From positions 32,501 to 96,500 of the forward strand of contig JAWQFJ010001837.1 of assembly GCA_034096865.1 (NCBI GenBank): a stretch of 64,000 nucleotides of DNA, given 5' to 3'. Under the pieces are notes generated by a model. That model made no database searches. It saw only the letters and a list, made by a program, of their open reading frames with translations, and was not told the origin of the DNA. The stretch is from Theodoxus fluviatilis. Lineage: Eukaryota; Mollusca; Gastropoda; Cycloneritida; Neritidae. Below are positions 23,938-30,400 of the stretch, piece by piece (within the stretch, counting starts at the first letter, position 1; each line of letters opens with the position of its first letter). A program made the position numbers and the translations under genes.

Positions 23938-24619
23938 AACACAAACACATTCTTAAAATTCAAGATTCACCTACCACTGTGTCAATCTCTATGTCCTCGG
24001 GACTAAATTCATCATCAGAGTAATTGTGGTTCTGAAAAAGAGAAAAGCATCATATTTAAACAAATAATAGGTTGGTGTTTTTGTTAAGGTTTTTGTCCAT
24101 GCACTAACAACCACAACAACTTTAGATCCATGATTTCTTTATGCCTAGTGGATTAAGCATTGTTTTGTTCATTGGAAAATTTGTTACAACATAAACTTAG
24201 TTAATCAACTGATGCATGAAGAGGGTTTTCTTCTTCATACATAGTTTCAATTTGAGCAAGTAAAATTGTCCGGTCAGCAGTGAAGTAATTGCATCGTGTT
24301 GGCATCATCACACGCCAGGGGCAGCAAGATCATACTGTCAGACAGTCATGAAACAAAGTGACTGTCTGACGTGTGTTACTGACGCCTGGTGAAAACAAGA
24401 TTCATGGTGCAGCGAAAGAGAAAGCGATGAGTGGCAGCATGCCAACCAGCACTGTAGCAGACACACACACCTTGCCTTGTGTCAAAAATCACTTTAAAAA
24501 ACGCAAGATGAGGCATCCTACCCATATCGATCTAATGCAATTCTAACGGTTTTGTTTTTTATAAACGTGGCTACGACTAGTGTCACTTTTATTCTCACCT
24601 TGGCAACCTTTTTCGGCAT
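447..24619 (-). CDS. IQCE: IQCE (IQ motif-containing protein E), N-terminal 13 coding exons; continues past the left edge
   Basis: Coding exons in transcript order on the minus strand: 24619-24599, 24031-23975, 7191-7158, 6649-6614, 6108-6019, 5728-5639, 5094-4948, 4210-4137, 3563-3486, 3089-3054, 2736-2615, 1437-1315, 598-447. All junctions are AG/GT and the phases agree, giving about 353 residues. From memory of human IQCE, exons 8-12 match in order: [20 protein letters not shown], a short linker, [29 protein letters not shown]. In vertebrates IQCE works with EFCAB7 to anchor the EVC-EVC2 complex at the base of the primary cilium and promotes Hedgehog signalling. The N-terminus here is acidic, then strongly basic ([11 protein letters not shown]), then a long coiled coil. 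The C-terminal coiled coil and IQ motifs would lie to the left of position 1. Intron 2 is very large and contains a TRIM gene. The gene is head-to-head with SNX8. Confidence 0.88.
820..1192. repeat. Compound microsatellite: GA, GGGA, GACA/GACG, CA
   Basis: Consecutive tracts within an IQCE intron: (GA)n to about 886, (GGGA)n to about 984, GACA/GACG variants to about 1140, then (CA)n to 1192. The purine strand is the plus strand throughout the first half. All long open frames here are simple-repeat artefacts. Confidence 0.95.
1315..1437 (-). CDS. IQCE: IQCE exon 12, coiled coil
   Basis: 123 bases, phase 2. Encodes [20 protein letters not shown] then [15 protein letters not shown], matching the human KLQTDMKTTNLEEMR segment. 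Of two nearby AGs, the distal one (exon start 1437) is used because it restores SKLQSDL in frame. Confidence 0.9.
2615..2736 (-). CDS. IQCE: IQCE exon 11, coiled coil
   Basis: 122 bases, phase 0 in and 2 out. Contains [20 protein letters not shown] and [16 protein letters not shown]. It corresponds to the human RTLAEKRPDASWVINGLKQ and ILKLEQQ segment, the clearest conserved block of the family. Confidence 0.9.
2802..2834. repeat. (CA)n microsatellite in IQCE intron
   Basis: Pure CA dinucleotide tract just upstream, in transcript sense, of IQCE exon 11. Confidence 0.95.
3054..3089 (-). CDS. IQCE: IQCE exon 10
   Basis: Twelve codons ([12 protein letters not shown]), phase 0, aligning with the DRQIEQLLDPSR segment of human IQCE. 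The exon is very short but has strong splice sites. Confidence 0.85.
3486..3563 (-). CDS. IQCE: IQCE exon 9, coiled coil
   Basis: Twenty-six codons, phase 0, beginning [20 protein letters not shown]. Heptad spacing of Leu, Ile and Met indicates coiled coil. RRLEED aligns with RRLEEE of human IQCE. CA repeats lie immediately upstream in the intron. Confidence 0.88.
3603..4079. repeat. Cluster of CA, GT, CCCT and CT microsatellites
   Basis: (CA)n at 3605-3675 and 3820-3860, (GT)n at 3868-3936, (CCCT)n at 3948-3970, and a long (CT)n to about 4070. It fills the intron between IQCE exons 8 and 9. Confidence 0.93.
4137..4210 (-). CDS. IQCE: IQCE exon 8
   Basis: Seventy-four bases, entering in phase 1 and leaving in phase 0. 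Encodes [20 protein letters not shown], then LGLRK. This matches the stretch of human IQCE just before its coiled coil (GTPVYREKEDMYDEI, from memory) and is the most diagnostic exon for naming the gene. Confidence 0.88.
4948..5094 (-). CDS. IQCE: IQCE exon 7
   Basis: 147 bases, 49 codons, phase 1. Contains [20 protein letters not shown] and [19 protein letters not shown]. The GTACCT donor is slightly weak, but the reading frame continues cleanly into exon 8. Confidence 0.78.
5188..5570. repeat. CA repeat followed by purine-rich AGGAGCAGAA-like repeat
   Basis: 5188-5282 is (CA)n interrupted by GAGG at regular intervals. 5318-5570 is an almost purely purine-rich, imperfect AAGCAGGAG-type repeat ending near IQCE exon 6. 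The polypurine strand is antisense to IQCE. Confidence 0.88.
5639..5728 (-). CDS. IQCE: IQCE exon 6
   Basis: Ninety bases, phase 1. Encodes [20 protein letters not shown] then VDTLRKTGG. The motif KTPIEYW recurs as KTPEEYY in exon 8, an internal repeat preceding the coiled coil. Confidence 0.78.
6019..6108 (-). CDS. IQCE: IQCE exon 5
   Basis: Ninety bases, phase 1 in and out. Encodes a Ser/Pro/Arg-rich linker ([16 protein letters not shown]) followed by [13 protein letters not shown]. Both splice sites are canonical (CTCCAG acceptor, GTAAGT donor). Confidence 0.75.
6614..6649 (-). CDS. IQCE: IQCE exon 4
   Basis: Thirty-six bases in phase 1, encoding [12 protein letters not shown]. It shares the start GAAAG and the end CCAG/GTAATG with exon 3, which suggests tandem exon duplication. 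An internal GTAAAC could act as an alternative donor. Confidence 0.7.
6779..6919. repeat. Long (CA)n microsatellite in IQCE intron
   Basis: About 120 bp of nearly perfect CA at 6817-6919, preceded by a shorter interrupted tract. Confidence 0.96.
7158..7191 (-). CDS. IQCE: IQCE exon 3
   Basis: Encodes [12 protein letters not shown], ending in phase 1 at CCAG/GTAATG. A second acceptor seven bases in (exon start 7184) pairs with the alternative donor of exon 2. The strongly basic content resembles the basic N-terminal linker of IQCE. Exon 4 is a near-duplicate in design. Confidence 0.7.
7753..8444. mobile_element. Candidate non-autonomous DNA transposon (MITE) with TTAA target duplication
   Basis: An 11-bp inverted terminal repeat, CTCACTGGAGT, is at 7753-7763 and its complement at 8434-8444. 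TTAA directly flanks both sides (7749-7752 and 8445-8448). TTAA duplication is typical of piggyBac-type transposition. The 692-bp interior has no useful open frame, so it would need a transposase in trans. The terminal repeat is short and does not begin with the usual CCC, so the superfamily is uncertain. Confidence 0.55.
8538..8571. repeat. 34-base poly-G tract
   Basis: Uninterrupted run of G within IQCE intron 2. Its exact length is likely to be unreliable in an assembly. Confidence 0.95.
9165..9500 (+). mobile_element. Dispersed repeat family B, copy 1
   Basis: Starts with a short hairpin (CCTCCAG, GTTTA loop, CTGGAGG at 9170-9188), then a GTCT/GT tract. A unique-looking core containing ACTACTGGACGGATTTCC follows, and then TGACGT-rich sequence. 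The same order recurs reversed at 45345-45757. No coding capacity was recognised; the class is unknown. Confidence 0.7.
9821..10060 (-). pseudogene. THAP zinc-finger-like fragment
   Basis: A 79-residue open frame begins [20 protein letters not shown] and continues with [12 protein letters not shown]. The C-x4-C-S-N start and the FFRFPRD block match the N-terminal half of a THAP domain, a C2CH DNA-binding finger found in P-element-type transposases and cellular regulators. The second half (the conserved Trp and the C-x2-H pair) is missing. It lies inside IQCE intron 2 and is probably a transposon-derived or broken gene remnant. Confidence 0.4.
10433..11101 (+). pseudogene. Non-LTR retrotransposon fragment (C-terminal part of the reverse transcriptase ORF)
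   Basis: Open frame of 222 residues containing [46 protein letters not shown] and [12 protein letters not shown]. This order is typical of the region after the YxDD catalytic core in Jockey/CR1-type mobile-element polymerases. The catalytic core and endonuclease are absent, so the copy is 5'-truncated. A C-rich 3' untranslated region follows and ends in an (AAG)n tail at about 11241-11262, a common way for such elements to end. Confidence 0.8.
11102..11262 (+). repeat. 3' UTR and (AAG)n tail of the 10.4-kb non-LTR fragment
   Basis: CCCC/CCAC-rich segment followed by AAGAAGAAGAAG immediately after CCT. Interpreted as the terminal tail of the same retrotransposon copy. Confidence 0.6.
11824..12210 (+). 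mobile_element. tRNA-derived SINE with three B-box-like segments, copy 1
   Basis: A tRNA-like head has an A-box-like TGGCTAAGCTGGTAGAGC at 11958-11975 and a B-box GGTTCGATTCT at 12002-12012. Two further perfect GGTTCGAACCC motifs follow at 12054-12064 and 12128-12138, separated by T- and GT-rich spacers. The 9-bp TGTCATAAT occurs at both ends (11815-11823 and 12211-12219) as a target duplication. Copy 2 at 23383 is almost identical, so the family was recently active. Confidence 0.78.
12485..12800. repeat. (GAT)n microsatellite with CTG-rich interruptions
   Basis: About 315 bp of GAT/ATG trinucleotide repeat broken twice by AAGGCTGCTGCTGCTG. On the minus strand it reads as CAT and would give a polyhistidine tract if translated. 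Confidence 0.95.
12898..13056 (-). CDS. Possible TRIM exon 6
   Basis: 159 bases, phase 1 in and out, with a TGTGTTGCAG acceptor and a GTACAG donor. Encodes a Cys/Ser/Gln-rich low-complexity segment ([20 protein letters not shown] and onward). It fits the phase left by the micro-exon but matches no domain I know. Confidence 0.4.
12898..19292 (-). CDS. TRIM-family E3 ubiquitin ligase (RING, two B-boxes, coiled coil), nested in IQCE intron 2
   Basis: Exons in transcript order: 19292-18690, 17390-17274, 16131-15844, 14853-14796, 14227-14210 and, less surely, 13056-12898. The first exon carries a C3HC4 RING (Cys19, Cys22, Cys38, His40, Cys43, Cys46, Cys58, Cys61), a B-box 1 (from about residue 95) and a B-box 2 (about 154-190). 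The next three exons give the helical TRIM coiled coil. Such proteins are RING E3 ligases that dimerise through the coiled coil. The ATG sits in a GCCGCCATGG context. No NHL, filamin or B30.2 domain and no convincing stop codon were found, so the 3' end is unknown. The gene lies on the same strand as IQCE, within one intron. Confidence 0.78.
13237..13382. repeat. (GT)n microsatellite
   Basis: GT dinucleotide tract with GCAT and TCTACAG interruptions, between possible TRIM exon 6 and the micro-exon. Confidence 0.93.
13383..14209. other. TRIM intron, no gene recognised
   Basis: Non-coding sequence with a short tandem of AGCACACAGCA-like units at about 13614-13660. Nothing else stands out. Confidence 0.5.
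14210..14227 (-). CDS. TRIM micro-exon 5
   Basis: Eighteen bases between a CCTTTCAG acceptor and a GTAAGTAA donor. It is in phase with exon 4 (GAG TCT GTT GGT GTA ACG, giving ESVGVT) and leaves in phase 1. Very short, but both sites are strong and the frame is open only in the phase required. Confidence 0.55.
14796..14853 (-). CDS. TRIM exon 4
   Basis: 58 bases: [19 protein letters not shown] plus one base, then a GTAAGT donor. It closes the coiled coil. Acceptor GTTTCAG. Confidence 0.78.
15844..16131 (-). CDS. TRIM exon 3: coiled coil
   Basis: 288 bases, 96 codons, phase 0. Begins [20 protein letters not shown] and includes [20 protein letters not shown]. It is entirely helical in character and continues the TRIM dimerisation coiled coil. 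Confidence 0.87.
17274..17390 (-). CDS. TRIM exon 2: coiled coil
   Basis: 117 bases, 39 codons, phase 0: [20 protein letters not shown] then [19 protein letters not shown]. Heptad-like and acidic, as in the B-box C-terminal coiled coil of TRIM proteins. Acceptor GTCTGCAG, donor GTGGGA. Confidence 0.85.
18690..19292 (-). CDS. TRIM exon 1: RING finger and B-boxes
   Basis: 603 bases, 201 codons, ending phase 0 at GAG/GTGAGT. The RING reads CDICNETF, then [12 protein letters not shown], then [11 protein letters not shown]-box 1 includes [17 protein letters not shown]-box 2 includes [16 protein letters not shown] and [12 protein letters not shown]. The reading frame upstream of the ATG stays open, but a TTTCAG acceptor at 19310-19304 suggests that a 5' UTR exon joins at 19303. 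Confidence 0.9.
19733..20072. repeat. GT and GA microsatellites upstream of TRIM
   Basis: (GT)n at 19733-19850, (GA)n at 19855-19886 and again at 20034-20070. The GT tract is preceded by alternating CG (GCGCGCTCGCGCGCGAGCG, 19715-19733), a Z-DNA-prone junction. Confidence 0.92.
20935..21062. repeat. 71-bp direct tandem duplication
   Basis: A segment of about 57 bp at 20935-20991 recurs at 21006-21062 with one or two changes. It lies just upstream of the orphan SWIM/YqaJ-type exon. Confidence 0.85.
21307..21860 (+). CDS. Orphan first exon of a SWIM zinc-finger/YqaJ-type protein
   Basis: 554 bases from ATG (context AAACATGG) to a GTATGT donor. Begins [20 protein letters not shown] with a SAP-like helix pair. 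It later has [20 protein letters not shown] and ends at AFCTCKGG, where the C-x-C of a SWIM zinc finger begins. In many invertebrates this arrangement starts proteins that carry SWIM and then a YqaJ-type exonuclease domain. I found no following exon with the C-x-H half before the IQCE/SNX8 promoter, so this is a truncated duplicate or a gene with far-off or missing exons. It lies antisense within IQCE intron 2. Confidence 0.65.
21920..23368. other. No gene recognised; IQCE intron 2
   Basis: AT-rich sequence with scattered short CA runs. The last 270 bp before the 3-base gap is more CG-rich. No downstream SWIM/YqaJ exon is visible. Confidence 0.5.
23376..23378. other. Assembly gap (3 N)
   Basis: Three unknown bases within the left target-site copy of SINE copy 2. 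Confidence 0.99.
23383..23766 (+). mobile_element. tRNA-derived SINE, copy 2
   Basis: Nearly identical to 11824-12204, with the same A-box, three B-box-like motifs and the terminal GCGCCAGCGGTTTTTAT. TTCTGTG at 23369-23375 plus TAAT at 23379-23382, interrupted by NNN, matches the intact sequence at 23766-23783. This identifies the target duplication. Confidence 0.8.
23867..23949. repeat. (CA)n microsatellite
   Basis: About 64 bp of CA followed by (CAAACA)n, a few bases from IQCE exon 2 on its intron 2 side. Confidence 0.95.
23975..24031 (-). CDS. IQCE: IQCE exon 2
   Basis: Nineteen codons, [19 protein letters not shown], with a pyrimidine-rich acceptor (TTTTTCAG). Two overlapping donors are present: GTAGGT after 23975, or GTGAAT after 23971. 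Each pairs in frame with one of two acceptors of exon 3, so the protein is nearly the same either way. The following intron is about 16.8 kb. Confidence 0.65.
24337..24370. repeat. 12-bp perfect inverted repeat (hairpin) in IQCE intron 1
   Basis: GTCAGACAGTCA at 24337-24348 pairs with TGACTGTCTGAC at 24359-24370 around a 10-base loop. Weaker complementarity (CGCCAGG and CGCCTGG) lies outside. Confidence 0.75.
24599..24619 (-). CDS. IQCE: IQCE exon 1 (start codon)
   Basis: Encodes MPKKVAK, followed by a clean GTGAGA donor. This ATG is chosen because exon 2 follows in phase 0 and gives an acidic segment ([12 protein letters not shown]) like the acidic start of vertebrate IQCE. The start lies 445 bp from the divergent SNX8 start. 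The exon is only seven codons, so it rests on splice-site quality and position. Confidence 0.65.
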
Positions 24620-25063
24620 GACGGCGGTGTGCAAGCGGTGTGATGGCAGCAATCATGCAATGTCGTGACCCTACTCGTTCAGAGTTCCCCAACAACAAGA
24701 AGTATGCAGTGTTTTCACATGGTGTCAGCCAAAATTATGAAAAAATCACGCATTTCCGTTGCTTTTCACACAAAATGCTTCGTATTCAACGATCGATCGA
24801 CAGTTATTTTCCTTCAAACTGTAAAAATCCGTCACCGGCGTGCTTACTACAAAGCACTAGCGGCAAACAAGGCAACCATTTGTAAACTATTTGACTCTCT
24901 ACTTCTGCATTTCTGATGTTCATATAAAATTGTATTTAACCATTTTTCTCAGTGAAAATTATTAATATGATACAAATTAATCGCTATATAAGAAGAAAAA
25001 AAGTATTAACTCAGAAAGCACAAGACGACAAGAGTATCCTGCCGATCACATGATGTTGTCAAG
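24620..25063. promoter_or_regulatory. Bidirectional promoter region between IQCE and SNX8
   Basis: The 444 bp separating two divergent start codons must contain both 5' UTRs and promoters. A TATA-like TATATAAG lies at 24985-24992, 72 bp before the SNX8 ATG. The IQCE side is CpG-richer and lacks a TATA box. Transcription start sites cannot be placed from sequence alone. Confidence 0.6.
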
Positions 25064-25085
25064 ATGGCGACCGACCTCACCTTCG
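25064..25085 (+). CDS. SNX8: SNX8 exon 1 (start codon)
   Basis: 22 bases, MATDLTF, phase 1, in an AAGATGG Kozak context with GTAAGT donor. It joins exon 2 to read [14 protein letters not shown]. The start is supported by a TATA-like box 72 bp upstream. Confidence 0.85.
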
Positions 25086-26214
25086 GTAAGTCGGCGTGTT
25101 TACTTCTCGCATTTGACAGTGGTAATCTCGAATATTTTCATGCGTTGGTGCAGCTTGATCGAGAAGGAATAGTGACACAGTTTTGTATATTTATTTCAGG
25201 GTCGGTCCCCCCACTTTATCGGGAAGTGTACGACATCGTTTGCCCGAATCAGGAACATGTTGACAGAGAACTCTTCATTCAACTGATGCTCAAAACAAGT
25301 TTACCACAACAAACAATTATCCAGGTGAGTAGTAGAAATGCTTCAGAATTTAAGTCTCATGGCGCAGCCTGCCCTTTTGAAACTACTGTGCGTTTTTTGT
25401 AAGCCTTGTTGGAAAGCTGCTTATATCGATTGCCCGGTCGACGTGAGAGGCAACTGGTGGGCGTTGTCAAGCTGACATTACACGACTGCACGTGGAGCGT
25501 CCCGTCGATATATCGACCCCTGCCGTGCTCAAGCCTCCTTGCCCTCTACTGCTGTTTTGCCCTCGTGGCTTCGGCTTCGTGCAGTAGTGTAGATGTTTCA
25601 GCAAAGGATCCAAAACTGATCCAGATAATTCTGTTTACGTTGCGATTTTTTGTTTAGAGGAAGTGTGTCATGGTCACGGCACTGTTTACGGTGATCGGAT
25701 GGCAGGAAGGGGGAGGGAGGTTGACAACAAGATCTTTGCCACTTTGCATTTGCTTCGTGTGGACAACCAAAGAGGAAACATAATCGACTTTTTTTTCTTC
25801 TTGCTGGGAACATGGTTGTTTATTTATTATATAAATATGTGCACTGGATCAACGGTTAAACTTTATTCATGAGTGCTAAATATTCATTTTGCTGAGCTAG
25901 TCAGAAGATGGATTGCATCTCCTGACTTCTTGCGGGGTACTTGGTAATGACTGTGTTGTTGAAAGTTTGGGGTACAAAATAAAGAGGATGAGAAGTTTGT
26001 AGAGATGTGTGCAAAAAGGATAACATGCTATTACTTGGAGGTCCTGTCTCTGAAGTAGTATTGAATTGCAGTGCCATTAAGCAAAATAGCGTCATATTGT
26101 GCCATGGTCTGTATAGTAGACAGCAGTGTGGATTTAATAAATGGTCAAATACAAGGGCAAAATAGAGGATAGCAAATTGGGGCTTTGAATAAGTTTTCTC
26201 TCCTACTTTGTGTT

Positions 26215-26290
<76 letters not shown>

Positions 26291-26462
26291 GGCTTGTTCA
26301 GGAGGCACAGCGCTGCAAAGCGCTGCACAGCGCTGCATGTGATTCACTCATGAACAGCAATTTTGGGGCATGATTCACTCAGTCCCTATATTTCAGCACC
26401 ATACAATAAGGAAGACTGCATTTGGGCATCAAAGAGTGTAAAGAACACATCTGTGTTTACAC

Positions 26463-26543
<81 letters not shown>

Positions 26544-27338
26544 GAGAGAGAGACACAGAGAGAGAGAGGGGTGGGTGGGGTGGGGGTGGGTGTCTTAGTC
26601 AATTTTTAGTGGTACTCCTGTCCCAATCACATGAAAATGTTAGTTAAATACATGAACCATGCTAGTATTCATCCTTTATCATTATTGCATCATATGATAT
26701 CATACCTTTGGTGGCCTAGTTTTGCATTAGCTTGAATTTCAAATGCCAATATCTTAAAAAGTGCCTATAGTATGGGCTGTTGAATTTAATGTATTTGGAC
26801 TTTGAGTTCAATCAGCAGCTACTGACTGCAGCTGTGATCTGACAACAGAAAAGCAGCATTTTGGTTTTCAGGTGTAGCCTGAGACAGTGGAGCATGTGCT
26901 GTTTTGTGCAATATGTCATATAATCTGATCTGTGATATGATGTGAAAACATTACCAACGACACAGTCTCCGTGAGTGAGTGGTTGTGTGTTGTGCAGATC
27001 TGGGATATGGTGGACAATGGACAGAGTTTGGTCACCAGGATTGGACTCTACAAAGCCCTGGCTTTCATCGCATTGGCCCAGCAGGGGAAGAGCATCAATG
27101 AAAAGCTCCTGGAAACCTTCTCAGGCCAAGGTAGGAAGCCAGCTCTTTAAACAGACATCCCACTCTTTTTAGTGACAAGAAGTGGTGGGAGCCCTGCACT
27201 CTTTGGTCTAGAAAATGTCAAAGTTCAGTTCATATGACTGCTGCTAGATATGCCTCCCTGTGCAGCTGGAACCCAATGTTGTCGAGCTATGTGTGCCTCT
27301 TTACATTAGATAGGAGTGGTTCATGTACAGCATATTTT

Positions 27339-27413
<75 letters not shown>

Positions 27414-30400
27414 TTAGTTTTCATCTTAGAATTTAGATTGATTGTATTGATTGATTGCTTTCAAAGTCACCTCATGCAGCAGAATATTTGCAGCATTTAT
27501 ATGGCTGGAATGTGCCATAGTGGAGCAGCTGTGCTTTTATTGACTCACATGCGAAGCAAAAGTGAGTCTATGTACTCACCCTTTTCGTCCGTCCGGGCAT
27601 CCGTAACAAACTTTAACGTTGGATTTTTCTCGGAGACTATTATATTATTAAGTCTATCAACACCCAATTTGGCATGATGGTGTATGATGACAAGGCGTCA
27701 AAAAACATACATAGTGACTTGACCTTGCTTCAAGGTCAAGGTCGCAGGGGCCGTAAATGTTGTCTAAAAAACAGCCAGTTTTCACATTTTCCCAATTTTC
27801 TCTGAAGTTTTTTAGATTGGATACCTGACCTATATATGGTATATAGGGCAAAGTAATCCCTATCTTTTGATACCAGTTTGACCTTGCTTCAAGGTAAAGG
27901 TCACAGGAGCTCTTTAAAGTTGGATTGTATACATATTTTGAAGTGACCTTGACCCTGAACTATGAAAGATAAGTCTTCCAAACTTCATAACATTGTAGTA
28001 CACATGTTATATTTTCATACTAGGTCACCCATGTCGTCCGTCCGGGCGTCCGGGAATCCGTCCGGGCGTCCTGTAATCCGTTTAAAAAAAACTTTAACAT
28101 TGGATTTTTCTCGGAGACTATTAAGTTTATCAACACTCAATTTGGCATGATGATGTAGGCATACAAAAACATACATAGTGACTTGACCTAGCTTCAAGGT
28201 CAAGGTCACAGGAGCTCTTTAAAGTTGGATTGTATACATATTTTGAAGTGACCTTGACCCTGAACTATGGAAGATAACTCTTCCAAACTTCATAGCATTG
28301 TAGTACACATGTTATACTTTCATACTAGGTCACCCGTGTAGTCCGTCCTCATCCGTTAAAAACTTTAACGTTGAACTTTTCTGGGAGACTATTAAGTCTA
28401 TCAATACCCAATTTGGCATGATGGTGTATGATGACAAGGCGTACAAAAACATACATGGTGACTTGACCTTGCTTCAAGGCCAAGGTCACAGGGTCCGTAA
28501 ATGTTTAAAAAACAGCCATTTTTCACATTTTCCCAATTTTCTCTGAAGTTTTTGAGATTGGATACCTGACCTATAAATGGTATATAGGGCAAAGTAATAC
28601 CTATCTTTTGATACCAGTTTGGTTGACCCTGCTTCAAGGTCAAGGTCACATGAGCTCTTCAAAGTTGGATTGTATGCATATTTTGAAGTGACCTTGACCC
28701 TGAACTATGGAAGATAACTGTTTCAAACTTAATAATTATGTGGGGCACATGTTATACTTTCATCATGAGACACATTTGGTCACATATCATCACTTTGACC
28801 CTTATGAAATGTGACCAAAATGGGGTAGTGAACCACTAAAAGTGATCATATCTCATGGTAGAAAGTGCCAATAAGCACCATTGTGCCTCCTTTGTCTTGA
28901 ATTAACAGCTTTGTGTTGCATGACATGTATTTTGGTAGGAAAAATGTGTAAAGCATTTCTTAGTGTATGATGCCATTGCTAGGTTTAGTTGTTTTACCTT
29001 GACCTTGAAGGTCACCTGAAGGTCAAGGTCGTGTAAAGGTCAAGGTCAAGCATGTGAGTCGTATGGGCTTTGCCCTTCATGTTGATTCTGTTTTCCCTGT
29101 TTATTGTAGTTTGTTGACTTGTTAAAGTTTGCCAGTAGCAACAGGTGTAGTCATGTTTTATTGATTTTCCAATAAAAAGGATGCTTTAGATGAGCAGAAA
29201 TAAAGGTAGAGTACATTGACTATGATTGAGCGATGCAGGGCAATATTATCAGCAAATCAACATAAATGGAAGCAACTGTTTATCTGCTTTGTTTGCAGTT
29301 TGTTTGTACTGAATGGAAAGGTCGTAGAGTTGATTGTCGCTGGGTATTTATGACCTCAAATTGCCATTTAGCATTGAAACAACAGTTATGTTACACATAT
29401 CATCTGTAATCTCCTTTCATATTCAAGCAAGCAATAGCCACAGATGAATTGATATCAGCCATCTTGCTTGGAATGTACAGAAAGACTTTGTAGCTTGTCC
29501 CAAGGCCCATTTTCAATAGGCCAAGGCAATCTCTATTGCAACATGTGTCAGTAAATATGTCTTTCGAAATACCCGGGACAGCTGCGAAATCAGATATGGT
29601 GTCATTCCCATGAGTGCTATAGCATTCTCCGCTGCGGTTTCTTCACATGAAGAATGCATGCAGTGGGGCCTGATGATAAACAGATTATGTGGAATTTTAT
29701 TCTAATTGTTTAATAATGTACATAGTGAAAGTTATATAATATGAATAGTAATGAAGGAGAGAGTGTCAGTTTGTAACTGTTAGTTTCACTTTCTCATTTG
29801 ATTTTCCCTACTTCACACCTATTTTACTTGAATTTACCATGACCATGAATGACTTGAAGTTTAATGATAATAGCATACTTTTCTTGTGTTCCTGTATTCA
29901 CCCTTGAGGCTTTCTCACAAGAGAAGATTTCTACATTTTATCCTAAAATATGATATCCTTTCTGCCCTCAGTGAGAATAGACCGCAGGGCGTGCCTTCGG
30001 ATAACAACTCCTTCTACAGGTCCGCTCAGCCAAAATATGGACGATGTTCCCATATTATATTATGATAGTACATGGTATTGGGGATTGAAAACAACAAAGT
30101 TCCCTCTTCGATCGTATCTATTAAACAGTGAAAAATGACTTTTAAAAGTGCGAATTTGTATGATTCAAAACTATACAGGAGTTACTTCCCGTGACACATT
30201 TTCGTAGTTTTGGCCAATCAGAAATTAGGTCAGATTTACTGCGGAGTTTTCACCATGGCAGCGTGTGCATGGGCCAAATGTAAACAGTGGCTACATCAAG
30301 CTTTTTAAACTTGAAAAATTCTATGAGGTAGGCTGTGTAGCATTTTCATAGTTCCTAGTGCTAGACTTGCATGCGTGGCGGCTATTATGCAGTCTAGGTG

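Noticed and set aside
29950..30138. Possible SNX8 exon after the CTGCCCTCAG acceptor at 29970
   Set aside because: Lies at the boundary of the fold-back element, has a twin in the other arm, and is not needed: exons 3 and 4 join in frame and match the family.
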